A stretch of DNA of 64,000 nt, taken from contig NZ_LWLE01000023.1 of the NCBI RefSeq assembly GCF_001905125.1, forward strand, positions 527,398 to 591,397, read 5' to 3'. Source of the DNA: Streptomyces sp. TSRI0281. GTDB lineage: Bacteria; Actinomycetota; Actinomycetes; Streptomycetales; Streptomycetaceae. A program made the translations under genes and the position numbers. The notes beneath the pieces were generated by a model. It saw only the letters and a program-made list of their open reading frames with translations. It searched no databases and was not told the DNA's origin. Numbering within the stretch: position 1 is the stretch's first letter; each line of letters begins with the position of its first letter. This document shows positions 34,581-43,514 of the stretch, one piece after another.

Positions 34581-35954
34581 GTGACGACAGCTACCGCGGG
34601 GGACGCCGCAGCGGCGTCCCCCGCCGACAAGAGCCCACACACCCCCCCACCGGACAAACCCCGCCGGAGCGTGACCGGTACCCGCAAGCTCCTCGCGGCG
34701 GCGTTCCTGCTGCCCGCCCTGGTGCTGCTCGGCGCGCTCGTGGTCTATCCGATCGTGTACTCCGTCTACCGGTCGTTCTTCGACCAAGCGGGCACGGCGT
34801 TCGCCGGTTTCGACAACTACAAGGCGCTGTTCACGGACGGCACCATCCGCACGGCGGTGAAGAACAACGCGATCTGGGTCGTGCTCGCCCCGACGGTCTC
34901 CACCGCGCTGGGCCTGATCTTCGCGGTGCTGACCGAGCGCATCCGCTGGGGCACGGCGTTCAAGCTGATCGTCTTCATGCCGATGGCGATCTCGATGCTC
35001 GCCGCGGGCATCATCTTCCGTCTGGTGTACGACCAGGCCCCGGAGCGCGGTGTCGCCAACGCCGTCTGGGTCGGAGTGCACGACACGTTCAACGAGTCGG
35101 CGGGCTTCCCGAAGGCGCATCCGCTGCCCGTGCATCCGCTGAAGCCGGGCGGCGCCGGATCGTTCATCACGAAGGACCCGGTGCGGGCGGGGCAGCCGGC
35201 GATGCTGCCGCTGGTCGGCGTGGCCCCGGCGAAGATGCCGGGCGACGCACAGCCCGCGAAGGCGCCCACGGCGTCGGGCGGGGAGATCACCGGAACCGCG
35301 TGGCTGGACTTCACCCGGGGCGGCGGCGGCAAACCCAATGTCGTCGACCCGAAGGAGCTCGGTCTCAAGGGCATCAAGGTCGAAGCGGTCAAGGACGGCA
35401 AGGTCGTCGCCACCGCGACGGCCGGGGCGAACGGCGTGTTCACGCTGCCCGCCTCGGCCGACGGAGCCCAACTCCGGCTCCCGGCAGACAACTTCAGGGA
35501 ACCGTACAACGGTGTCGACTGGCTCGGCCCGTCCCTGGTGACGCCCGGGATCATCGGCAGTTACGTATGGATGTGGGCCGGGTTCGCGATGGTGCTCATC
35601 GCCGCGGGCCTGGCGGGACTGCCGCGTGAACTCCTCGAAGCGGCGCGGGTGGACGGTGCCAACGAGTGGCAGGTGTTCCGCCGGATCACCGTGCCGATGC
35701 TCGCCCCGGTCCTCGCGGTGGTGCTGGTCACGCTGATGATCAACGTCCTGAAGGTCTTCGACCTGGTCTTCATCATCGCGCCGGGCTCCTCCCAGGACGA
35801 CGCGAATGTGCTGGCGCTCCAGCTGTACCGGTCCTCGTTCGGCACGGACGCGGACCTGGGCATCGGCAGCGCCATCGCCGTACTGCTGTTGCTGCTGGTC
35901 ATCCCGGTGATGCTGTTCAACATCCGCCGGATACGGAAGGAGGGGCGCCGATGA
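34581..35954 (+). CDS. Sugar ABC transporter permease with an inserted beta-sandwich domain
   Basis: A 457-residue CUT1 permease, about 150 residues longer than usual. Helices 1-3 lie in residues 35-155. Then residues about 165-310 form an extracytoplasmic insertion whose second half (GTAWLDFTRGG, ELGLKGIKVEAVKDGKVVA, GANGVFTLP) fits an SdrD-B/Cna-B-like immunoglobulin fold. The remaining helices follow, with the EAA loop LPRELLEAARVDGANEWQVFRRITVP. The GTG start is 4 bases after the binding-protein stop. The end of the gene (NIRRIRKEGRR) is the left copy of a 37-bp direct repeat. ATG-type coupling to the next gene is interrupted by a 104-bp insertion. Confidence 0.9.
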   Translation: MTTATAGDAAAASPADKSPHTPPPDKPRRSVTGTRKLLAAAFLLPALVLLGALVVYPIVYSVYRSFFDQAGTAFAGFDNYKALFTDGTIRTAVKNNAIWVVLAPTVSTALGLIFAVLTERIRWGTAFKLIVFMPMAISMLAAGIIFRLVYDQAPERGVANAVWVGVHDTFNESAGFPKAHPLPVHPLKPGGAGSFITKDPVRAGQPAMLPLVGVAPAKMPGDAQPAKAPTASGGEITGTAWLDFTRGGGGKPNVVDPKELGLKGIKVEAVKDGKVVATATAGANGVFTLPASADGAQLRLPADNFREPYNGVDWLGPSLVTPGIIGSYVWMWAGFAMVLIAAGLAGLPRELLEAARVDGANEWQVFRRITVPMLAPVLAVVLVTLMINVLKVFDLVFIIAPGSSQDDANVLALQLYRSSFGTDADLGIGSAIAVLLLLLVIPVMLFNIRRIRKEGRR

Positions 35955-36058
35955 AGGGTCCGGTCGACCTGACACCGCCCCCCGGCCGGGGGTACGGGGG
36001 CTGTCCCCCGGGAGAACACAGCAACATCCGCCGGATACGAAAGGAGGGGCGCCGATGA
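35918..36058 (+). repeat. 37-bp direct repeat flanking a 67-bp palindromic insert
   Basis: The 37 bp at 35918-35954 recur at 36022-36058 with one mismatch (offset 104). Between them lie a 14-bp palindrome CCCCCGGCCGGGGG (35979-35992) and a hairpin CGGGGG-CTGT-CCCCCG (35995-36010). Confidence 0.95.
35951..36058 (+). CDS. Possible 35-codon bridging ORF between permease genes
   Basis: The ATG at 35951 overlaps the upstream permease stop (ATGA), has AAGGAGGGG before it, and the frame runs 35 codons to a TGA that overlaps the ATG of the next permease (again ATGA). The peptide begins MKGPVDLTPPPGRGYGG and ends with the same NIRRIRKEGRR as the upstream permease. It is likely translated by re-initiation and may only keep coupling; no function is implied. 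Confidence 0.35.
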   Translation: MKGPVDLTPPPGRGYGGCPPGEHSNIRRIRKEGRR

Positions 36059-36936
36059 GCGCGACAACCACGGCCGCGACGAAGAAGCGGTCCCTCGGCG
36101 CACGGCTGGCGACGCGTGCGGGCGGCGGCGTCATGCGGGTCGTCCTCCTGCTGGTGGCCCTGTTCTGGCTGATGCCGACGATCGGCCTGCTGCTCTCCTC
36201 GCTGCGCGGGGCGGACGACATCGCGGCGACCGGCTGGTGGAAGGTCTTCACCGCCCCGTCCGAGATGACCTTCGACAACTACCAGCGCCTGCTGGACAAT
36301 TCGACGATCACCGATTCCCTGTTCAGCACGGTGATGATCACGGTCCCGTCCACCGTCCTGGTGGTGGTGATCGGCTCGCTGGCCGGATACGCCTTCGCCT
36401 GGATGGACTTCCCCGGCCGCGACTGGTGGTTCCTGCTGGTCGTCGGGCTGCTGGTGGTGCCCGTACAGGTCGCCCTGATCCCGGTGTCCGAGCTCTTCGG
36501 CACCATCGGGATCTTCGAGACGACGCTGGGCGTGGTGCTGTTCCACACGGCCTTCGGCCTGCCGTTCGCGATCTTCCTCCTGCGGAACTTCTTCGCGGAG
36601 ATCCCGCGCGAACTGCTGGAGGCCGCACGGCTCGACGGAGCGGGTGAGATCCGGCTCTTCACCCGGGTCGTGATGCCGCTGGGCGGTCCGGCGATCGCCT
36701 CGCTCGGGATCTTCCAGTTCCTGTGGGTGTGGAACGACATGCTGGTCGCGCTGATCTTCGCGGACTCCGATTCGCCACCGATCACCGTCGCCCTGCAACA
36801 GCAGGTACGCCAGTTCGGCAACAACATCGACGTGCTGGCGCCCGGCGCCTTCGTGTCGATGGTGATCCCGCTGGTCGTGTTCTTCGCCTTCCAGCGGCAG
36901 TTCGTCTCCGGCGTCATGGCGGGCGGGGTCAAGTAA
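36055..36936 (+). CDS. Sugar ABC transporter permease (MalG type) of the second importer
   Basis: A 293-residue CUT1 permease with six predicted helices; helix 1 is VVLLLVALFWLMPTIGLLLSSL. The EAA loop reads IPRELLEAARLDGAGEIRLFTRVVMPLGGPA near residue 185. VWNDMLVALIFADSDSPPITVAL is the typical extracytoplasmic turn. The start ATG 36055 lies in the right copy of the duplicated junction and has its own AAGGAGGGG ribosome site. It ends in VSGVMAGGVK, the normal family end, and is followed by a terminator. Confidence 0.94.
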   Translation: MSATTTAATKKRSLGARLATRAGGGVMRVVLLLVALFWLMPTIGLLLSSLRGADDIAATGWWKVFTAPSEMTFDNYQRLLDNSTITDSLFSTVMITVPSTVLVVVIGSLAGYAFAWMDFPGRDWWFLLVVGLLVVPVQVALIPVSELFGTIGIFETTLGVVLFHTAFGLPFAIFLLRNFFAEIPRELLEAARLDGAGEIRLFTRVVMPLGGPAIASLGIFQFLWVWNDMLVALIFADSDSPPITVALQQQVRQFGNNIDVLAPGAFVSMVIPLVVFFAFQRQFVSGVMAGGVK

Positions 36937-36966
36937 CCGCCCCCGCACGGCTGTACGTCAACACCG

Positions 36967-36996
36967 AGCGGCCCGGCTCCCCGGAACCGGGCCGCT
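36967..36996 (+). terminator. Terminator of the second sugar operon
   Basis: Perfect 10-bp arms AGCGGCCCGG and CCGGGCCGCT with a 10-base loop, 31 bases after the permease stop. Confidence 0.75.
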
Positions 36997-37098
36997 TCGC
37001 CGTGCGCGTCCCCCGAATGCCGCGTATGGCGTAACCAGGTCACTCCTTCGGCCGTTTGCGGGCCACCTGCAACCCCGCGAACGACCCCTGGATGTGTA

Positions 37099-39336
37099 GT
37101 GCCCCGGTTCAGTGTCATCGTGCCCGCGTACCGGGTCCAGGCGTATCTGCACGAGTGCCTGGACTCCGTGCTGAACCAGTCCTTCAAGGACTACGAGATC
37201 ATCGTGGTGGACGACTGCTCGCCGGACGCCTGCGGTCCGATCGCCGACGAGTACAGCGGCCGGGACCACCGGGTCACCGCGCTCCATCTGCCCCGCAACG
37301 CCGGTCTGGGCCCGGCCCGCAACGCCGGTGTCTCCCGGGCCGCCGGGGACTACCTGCTCTTCCTCGACGGCGACGACACGCTCGAACCGGAGTCCCTGCA
37401 GGCCATCGCCGACCGGCTCGACGCGACCGGCGGGCCCGATGTGCTGGTCTACGACTACGCACGCACGTACTGGTCCGGCGAGCGCGTCCGCAGCGCGTAC
37501 CCCGCCCCCCTCGCCGAGTGCGGCCCCGCCACCTTCCGGCTCGCCGACCGCCCCGAGCTGCTCAAGGTCCTGATGGTGGTCTGGAACAAGGCGTACCGCC
37601 GCGAGTTCGTCCAGGCGGAGGGCTTCACCTTCCCGCCCGGCTACTACGAGGACACCCCCTGGACCTATCCGGTGCTGATGGCCGCCGGATCGATCGCGGT
37701 CCTGGACCGGATCTGCGTCTCCTACCGGCAGCGCCGCCGCGGCAACATCCTCTCCACCACCAGCGAGCGGCACTTCGACGTCTTCGACCAGTACGACCGG
37801 GTCTTCGCGTTCATCGACGCGCGCCCCGAACTCGCCGTGTGGCGGCCGGCGATGTTCCGCCGGATGCTCGACCACTTCTCCACACTGTTCACCTCGCACG
37901 GCAGGCTGCCGCGCGGCAGCCGCGCCGCGTTCTTCCGCCGCGCCCGTGAGCACTGTCACCGCTACCGCACCCCCGGCGCCCCCGTCCCGCTCCGCGCCCG
38001 GCTGCGGCACGGCCTGTTCCGGCTCGGCGCCCACCGCACGTACCGGACGCTGTGGGCGGCACAGCGGCTGCGCGGCAGGCTGCGGCGGGGCTCGGCGGCC
38101 GTGCGCCGGGTGGTGCGCGGGGCCGTGCTCCAGGCGCACTACCGCGTACAGCTCCGGCTGCCGGTCCGCTCCCGGGACGCGGTGTTCGCCGCGTACTGGA
38201 ACCGTGGGTACGCGTGCAGCCCGGCGGCCATCGAGGCGAAGGCCCGCGAGCTGGTCCCGGGGCTGCGGACCGCCTGGATCTGCCGTCCCGCCGACGCCCA
38301 CACCGTGCCGACCGCCACGCGCCGGCTCACCCCGGGCACCTTCGGCTACTGGACGGCGCTCGCCCGCTCCAAGTACCTGGTGAACAACGTCAACTTCGAC
38401 CGGCGGCTGGTGAAGCGGCGCGGCCAGATCCTGCTCCAGACCCACCACGGGACCCCGCTGAAGACCATGGGCACCGATCTCCTGGACCGTCCGGCGGCGG
38501 CCCGTGACACGGACTTCGAGCAGCTGCTGCGCAACACCGACAAGTGGGACTTCTCCCTGTCGGCCAACCGGCACTCCACGCTCGTGTGGGAGCGGTGCTA
38601 CCCGTCCGCGTACACAACGCTGGAGTACGGCTCCCCGCGCAACGACGTCTACCACCGTACGAGCGCGGCCCAGGTGGCCCGGCTGCGCGAGTCGCTGTCG
38701 GTCCCGGCCGGCAGCACGGCCCTCCTGTACGCCCCGACGCACCGCGACTACCGGCGCGCCCAGCACCCCGCCCTCGACCTGGAACGGCTCCTGCGGGTCC
38801 TGGGACCGCAGTTCGTGATCCTGACCCGCTCGCACTATCTGTACGGCCCCGCCCCGGCGGGCAGCCGTACCGCGCATCCTCGGATCATCGACGTCACCGG
38901 CCATCCGTCGGTCGAGACGCTCGCCCTCGCCTCGGACGCGCTCATCACGGACTACTCGTCGCTGATGTTCGACTACGTCAATCTCGACCGGCCGGTCGTC
39001 ATCCACCTCGACGACAGCCAGGCGTACGAGGCGGCCCGCGGCACCTACTTCGACCTGCCCTCCTTCCCGCCCGGCACCGTGGCGCACAGCCAGGACGAGC
39101 TGTTCGACGTCTTCTCCACGGACCACTGGCGCGGTGCCCGCTCCGCGGAGCTGCGGGCGGCCTTCCGGGCGAGGTTCTGTCCGTACGACGACGGGTACGC
39201 CGCCGAGCGGGTGGTGCGGCGGCTCTTCCTGGGCGAGACGGCCGGGCTGCCGCTGCCGGTACCGGTCAAGCAGCGGCGGCCCGCGAGCCGGGGCGTGCCC
39301 GCGCAGGGGACGGCCCGGGAGTTCCTCAGCAACTGA
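37099..39336 (+). CDS. Bifunctional GT2 glycosyltransferase / TagF-like glycerophosphotransferase
   Basis: A 745-residue cytoplasmic or membrane-associated enzyme for wall-polymer synthesis. The N-terminal GT2 domain has FSVIVPAYRVQAYLHECLDSVLNQSFKDYEIIVVDDCSPD and the DxD-type FLDGDDTLEPE near residue 95, then WNKAYRREF and YYEDTPW. A basic linker (290-370) leads to the C-terminal CDP-glycerol glycerophosphotransferase-family domain: QTHHGTPLKTMG near 449, GSPRNDVY, LLYAPTHRDYRR and the TDYSSLMFDYVNLDRPV motif near 617. The likely product is a sugar linked to a polyol-phosphate chain. The start is GTG 37099. It is a single gene on the plus strand, convergent with the four-gene minus operon. 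Confidence 0.88.
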   Translation: MPRFSVIVPAYRVQAYLHECLDSVLNQSFKDYEIIVVDDCSPDACGPIADEYSGRDHRVTALHLPRNAGLGPARNAGVSRAAGDYLLFLDGDDTLEPESLQAIADRLDATGGPDVLVYDYARTYWSGERVRSAYPAPLAECGPATFRLADRPELLKVLMVVWNKAYRREFVQAEGFTFPPGYYEDTPWTYPVLMAAGSIAVLDRICVSYRQRRRGNILSTTSERHFDVFDQYDRVFAFIDARPELAVWRPAMFRRMLDHFSTLFTSHGRLPRGSRAAFFRRAREHCHRYRTPGAPVPLRARLRHGLFRLGAHRTYRTLWAAQRLRGRLRRGSAAVRRVVRGAVLQAHYRVQLRLPVRSRDAVFAAYWNRGYACSPAAIEAKARELVPGLRTAWICRPADAHTVPTATRRLTPGTFGYWTALARSKYLVNNVNFDRRLVKRRGQILLQTHHGTPLKTMGTDLLDRPAAARDTDFEQLLRNTDKWDFSLSANRHSTLVWERCYPSAYTTLEYGSPRNDVYHRTSAAQVARLRESLSVPAGSTALLYAPTHRDYRRAQHPALDLERLLRVLGPQFVILTRSHYLYGPAPAGSRTAHPRIIDVTGHPSVETLALASDALITDYSSLMFDYVNLDRPVVIHLDDSQAYEAARGTYFDLPSFPPGTVAHSQDELFDVFSTDHWRGARSAELRAAFRARFCPYDDGYAAERVVRRLFLGETAGLPLPVPVKQRRPASRGVPAQGTAREFLSN

Positions 39337-39387
39337 GAACGGGCCCGCGCCCCCGCCGGGTTCCCTCCGGCGGTTCCTCCCGGTGTC

Positions 39388-40530
39388 TCAGCGCTCCAGG
39401 AACGCGAACAGCTCCTCCCAGCGCCGCAGGATCTCCGTCTCGGAGAACCGCTGCACATTGACCCGCGCCCGGTTGCCCATCGCGTCCCGCAGCCGCGGGT
39501 TCCCGGTCAGCCGCAGCAGCCGGTCGGCGAGTCCGGCGCTGTCCCCGGCGGGCGCCAGCAGCCCGTCCTCGCCGTCCCGGACGATCTCGCGCACCCCGGG
39601 CGCGCAGTCGAACGCGGCACACGGCACCCCGCTGGCCATCGCCTCCAGCAGCGCCAGCGGAAAGCCCTCGCCGCGCGAGGACTGGACGAAGACGGAGGCG
39701 TCCGCGAGGGCGCCCGCCACATCGTCCGTGCGGCCCATCCAGTGCACGGAGCCGTCCAGCTCCAACGCCGTGCACCGCGCCCTCAGTTCGGCCTCGTCCT
39801 CGCCCGCGCCGTACACGCGCAGCTGCCAGTCGGGGCGTTCGGGGGCGACCAGGGCCCAGGTGTCGAGGAGCATGTCGATGCCCTTCTGGTCGCAGAGCCT
39901 GCCGATGCTCGCCACGGTCCGCGCACTGCGCGGGGACGGCACCTCGGGCAGTGCGGACAGGGCGTTGGGCAGGAAACCGACGTTGTTCATGCCCTCGCCC
40001 GCCCAGATGTCGGCGTCCTCCTCGGTGAGGACGAGCCAGTGGTCGAGGTCGCTGTAGTGCTTCTTGATCCAGCGGTAGCGGTGGCTCGCGCGGGAGTAGT
40101 CGTAGGATTCATGGCTCATCCCGATCACCCGCAGCCCGGTGGTGTCGGCCTCGCCGACCCATTCCATCGCCCATACCTGGGTGACGATCACCACGGCGCC
40201 GGGCCGTGCGGTGCGGAACAGCTCCGAGAGCCGCCGCACCGCGCGCCGCTTCTCGGCCGCCCGTACCGCTTCCCTCCGCCGGGACGGGAGCCGGAAGCGG
40301 TCCCCGACGCCCCGGGGCGTCCAGGGGGTCGGCGGGTGGGCCGGGTACAGGGCGGTGACCGGGTAGTCGGGCGGCGTGGGCAGGGCCATCCTCAGCTCGG
40401 CGGCGTGGATGCCGACGGTGTGCACCCGGTGGCCCTGGCGTGCGAGGAGCCGGGCGGTCTGGTGCATCCAGCCGGTGACCCCGCCGAGTTCGTCGGTGCT
40501 GTTGGAGACGATGAAGACGTCGCGGCTCAT
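39388..40530 (-). CDS. GT4-family glycosyltransferase
   Basis: A 380-residue GT-B-fold retaining glycosyltransferase. The N-terminal lobe starts DVFIVSNSTDELGGVTGWMHQTARLLARQGHRV, the acceptor-side glycine loop. The C-terminal lobe has TVASIGRLCDQKGIDMLLDTW near residue 205, SVHWMGRTDDVAGALADASVFVQSS and the catalytic EGFPLALLEAMASGVPCAAFD near 285, i.e. the E-x7-E region of GT4. It is the last gene of the minus-strand operon 46981-39388; its start overlaps the stop of the TagF-like gene by 4 bases. It probably decorates the wall polymer with a hexose; donor and acceptor are unknown. Confidence 0.9.
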   Translation of the reverse strand: MSRDVFIVSNSTDELGGVTGWMHQTARLLARQGHRVHTVGIHAAELRMALPTPPDYPVTALYPAHPPTPWTPRGVGDRFRLPSRRREAVRAAEKRRAVRRLSELFRTARPGAVVIVTQVWAMEWVGEADTTGLRVIGMSHESYDYSRASHRYRWIKKHYSDLDHWLVLTEEDADIWAGEGMNNVGFLPNALSALPEVPSPRSARTVASIGRLCDQKGIDMLLDTWALVAPERPDWQLRVYGAGEDEAELRARCTALELDGSVHWMGRTDDVAGALADASVFVQSSRGEGFPLALLEAMASGVPCAAFDCAPGVREIVRDGEDGLLAPAGDSAGLADRLLRLTGNPRLRDAMGNRARVNVQRFSETEILRRWEELFAFLER

Positions 40531-43514
40531 CGACCGGCCTCCTGGTGGCTCGTGGCGTACCGGGCGAACACCCGGCCGACGACCTGCCGGGCGGCGTCGC
40601 CCAGGTCGTAGCCGCCGAACTCGGCGGCGAAGGCGCTCCGCGCCCCGGCGTACTCCGTGTCGGTCTCCTTCAGGTTCGCCAGTACGGCGAACAGTTCGTC
40701 CTCCGTCTCCGTCACCGGGCCCGGCGCCTTCCTCCGGAGGTCGAAGTAGCTGCCCCGGGTGGCCGCGTAGGTGTCGAGATCGGGGGCGAACAGGACGACC
40801 GGCCGGTCGAGCAGCACGAAGTCGAACATGATCGACGAGTAGTCGGTGATCAGCACATCGGCGAGCGCGAGGAGTTCCCCGGTGTCGTGATGGCGCGAGA
40901 CATCCACCACGGTGCCGGGCGGGCAGCCGGGAAGCTTCGCGGCCTCCAGGTAGTGCGCCCGCACGAGCAGGGTGTACTCGTCGCCGAAGCGCTCGGTGAA
41001 CCGTGCGATGTCCAACGGCAGGCGACGCTTACGGTACGTTCCGGGGCCGCCCCGGAAGGTCGGCGCGTACAGGATGACCTTCTTGTGGTCGGGCAGCCCG
41101 AGTGCCTCGGCGAGCGGCGGGCGCGGCAGCCTTCCCCCGGCCTCGTCTCGGGCCCGTGCCGCGAACAGGGCGTCGTTGCGCGGGTAGCCGGTCCGCAGCA
41201 GCCGCTCCTCGGGGAGCCGGTAGGCGCGGGCCAGGGTGCGCACATCGTGCTCGGAGCGGACGAGGAAGTGGTCGAAGCGGTGCACGGCCTGCTGGAGCCG
41301 GTGGCGCAGGGGTGCGTTCTGCATCCGTACGCGGGTCTCGTCGAAGCCCATGCGCTTGTACGCGGAGCCGTGCCAGGTCTGGAGGTACGTGGTGCGGGCG
41401 GGCTTGCGCAGGTGCTGCGGGAAGCCCTGGTTGTCGACCCAGTACTCGGCACGGGCGAGCGCCCACAGATACTGCCACGACCAGCGCCGCACGAGCCGCG
41501 CGTCGCCCGGGAAGCCGGTCGGGGAGTCCTCGTAGGACCAGGTGGAGTGCAGCCTCAGTCCCTGTCTGCGGATCTCCTCGTGGAGGGCGCGCGGACTGTC
41601 GCCGTAGCACTTGCCCATATGGCTCTCGAAGACGACGGACCCCCTGCGCATCGGCAGGCGGCGGAGCCAGGTGTTGTAGACGGGCGCCTTGAATCCCCGG
41701 GAGCGGTAGCGGTCGAGCCGCTTGCGCAGGGCGCGCCGGAGGAGCTTCGCGTTGCGGGCGGGGCGGAAGTGCGTGGCGTAGTGGACCAGGCGGCGCAGCA
41801 GGCGGGCGGGGCGGCGGCGGGCGAGGAGCCGGAGTGCCAGGTGGTCCTTGAGCGTGATGTAGGGCTGCCAGGTGTCCCCGGCGAGGCGGCCGAGCCGGGG
41901 ACGGGCGGGGAGACGGCCGGTGCCGTCCGCCCCGCCCACGAGGTCCTGCGGGGCGAAGAGGTCGCTGACGGACCGCGCGCCACCCGCCTCCACGGTCATC
42001 CGGGCGTCCCACACCGTGTCGCGCGCGCCGAACGGCCGCAGGACCCCGGTCAGGTCCGCGCGGGTCCGCCAGACGATCCCGGTGGCCTCGCGCCGCAGCT
42101 CGTCGACGGGGAGGACGAAGGCGCGGAAGCCGTCCCGTACCCGGAACTCCAGCCGGGCCGTGAGGGGCAGTTCGGGATCGGGGCCGGCATGCGCGGGCAG
42201 GACGAGGCGCCCTTCGAGCAACAGGTGACCCGCGTCGGCGGTGCACCGCGTGAGCCGGTTCATGAGGCGGAGTTCGCCGAACACGCGGTGCTGGTGGCCG
42301 AGTTCGCTGACGTCGACGCTCACGGCCTCCGCGCCGGAACGGGGCTCTTCGGGACCGCCCCGGGAAGGGACGCCCGCGCCGGGGGTCTCGTCCGGGCCGC
42401 TTCCGGGAGCGGCGCCAGGGGTCTCGTCCCGGCCGCTTCCGGGAGCCGCGCCGGGGGTCTCGTCCGGTCCGGTGTCGGCCGCGTCCGCGGCGGGGACCTT
42501 CCAGTGCACCCGCCCGTCCTCGCCCGCGGTGAGCGGGGCGGCCACCGTGCCGGGCCGGCTCAGCGCGTACGCCGCCGTGAGCAGCCCCTCCGCGTCTCCC
42601 CGTGCCAGCAGATGTACGGCGACCAGTTCGAGCGGTGGCAGGTCCGCCGGGACCGGGCCGGTCAGGGCACGGGCGGCGGCTGCGGCGACCCGCTCCCGCT
42701 CGTCGGCGCGCAGTCGCGGGAACGTCCGGACCAGCGGCACCAGATGGTCGCGTGCGAAGGCCCGCTCCCGCTCCTCCCGCAGCCCGTGCAGCCCCCACCC
42801 CGCCAGCAGGTCGCCGACGCGGCGGTGCGCCCGCACCGCCGCGGCGAGGTCCCGGCCCCGGTCGGGCGCGGCCCGCCCGGTCACGATCATCCGGCGGACG
42901 AGGGCGATCCGGCCCACCGAGGCGGCGGCCACCGGGCCGAAGAGCACCTCGCTGTGGCCGAGGTCCTCCTCGTACCGCAGACCGTGCCGCTCCACGGCCT
43001 CCCGGCGCAGGCAGAAGCCGGTCACCAGGGCGTCCCTGACGGTCAGTTCGGGTGCCTCGGTGAAGCGGCCGACGGTGCGGGAGCGCTCGTACAGTGCCTC
43101 CTGCCAGGGCGGCTCCTGCTCCTTGCCGCCCTCCGCGGTGATCCGGCTCCAGCGCCCGGCGACCAGATCGGCGCGGGTGCGCTCACCGGCCTCCCACAGA
43201 TTGCGGCAGGCGTGCCGCTGGAGCTGTTCGCCCGTACCGAGCACCAGGACGTACCGGCCGGAGGCCACGTCCAGACCGGCGTTGCGCAGCGCCCCGGGGG
43301 AGCGCTCCCCCGGTTCGGCGACGATCGTCCGGACCCGGCCTCCCGCGCTTGCGGCCAGCGCCTCGGCGGCGGCACGGGAGGCGGCGTCGCCGTCCGCCGC
43401 GAGGACCACGACGGCCTCGCAGGCGCGCAGGGACTGGCCGAGTACGGACTCCACGGAGGACCGCAGCGCCGCTGTCCCACCGCCCTCGGTGACCACACAG
43501 CTGAAGTCGCTCAC
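40527..43514 (-). CDS. TagF-like polymerase with a degenerate GT2 N-terminal domain
   Basis: A 995-residue protein. Residues 1-210 align by pattern with GT2 domains (SSVESVLGQSLRACEAVVVL; GALRNAGLDVASGRYVLVLGTG) but lack the DDGS and DxD catalytic motifs, so this part is probably non-catalytic. A linker with three 12-residue repeats (GSGPDETPGAAP type, about residues 348-380) and a beta-rich middle domain (400-530) follow. The C-terminal CDP-glycerol glycerophosphotransferase-like domain is complete: QTWHGSAYKRMG near 714, GYPRNDALF, ILYAPTFRGG and TDYSSIMFDFVLLDRPV near 893. It overlaps both neighbours by ATGA, in the same operon. It probably polymerises or primes a polyol-phosphate chain. 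Confidence 0.88.
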   Translation of the reverse strand: MSDFSCVVTEGGGTAALRSSVESVLGQSLRACEAVVVLAADGDAASRAAAEALAASAGGRVRTIVAEPGERSPGALRNAGLDVASGRYVLVLGTGEQLQRHACRNLWEAGERTRADLVAGRWSRITAEGGKEQEPPWQEALYERSRTVGRFTEAPELTVRDALVTGFCLRREAVERHGLRYEEDLGHSEVLFGPVAAASVGRIALVRRMIVTGRAAPDRGRDLAAAVRAHRRVGDLLAGWGLHGLREERERAFARDHLVPLVRTFPRLRADERERVAAAAARALTGPVPADLPPLELVAVHLLARGDAEGLLTAAYALSRPGTVAAPLTAGEDGRVHWKVPAADAADTGPDETPGAAPGSGRDETPGAAPGSGPDETPGAGVPSRGGPEEPRSGAEAVSVDVSELGHQHRVFGELRLMNRLTRCTADAGHLLLEGRLVLPAHAGPDPELPLTARLEFRVRDGFRAFVLPVDELRREATGIVWRTRADLTGVLRPFGARDTVWDARMTVEAGGARSVSDLFAPQDLVGGADGTGRLPARPRLGRLAGDTWQPYITLKDHLALRLLARRRPARLLRRLVHYATHFRPARNAKLLRRALRKRLDRYRSRGFKAPVYNTWLRRLPMRRGSVVFESHMGKCYGDSPRALHEEIRRQGLRLHSTWSYEDSPTGFPGDARLVRRWSWQYLWALARAEYWVDNQGFPQHLRKPARTTYLQTWHGSAYKRMGFDETRVRMQNAPLRHRLQQAVHRFDHFLVRSEHDVRTLARAYRLPEERLLRTGYPRNDALFAARARDEAGGRLPRPPLAEALGLPDHKKVILYAPTFRGGPGTYRKRRLPLDIARFTERFGDEYTLLVRAHYLEAAKLPGCPPGTVVDVSRHHDTGELLALADVLITDYSSIMFDFVLLDRPVVLFAPDLDTYAATRGSYFDLRRKAPGPVTETEDELFAVLANLKETDTEYAGARSAFAAEFGGYDLGDAARQVVGRVFARYATSHQEAGR
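42377..42470 (-). repeat. 36-bp coding repeat in the linker of the TagF-like gene
   Basis: Three copies at 42377, 42413 and 42449 (the third partial) encode GSGxDETPGAAP. The frame is kept. Confidence 0.9.
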
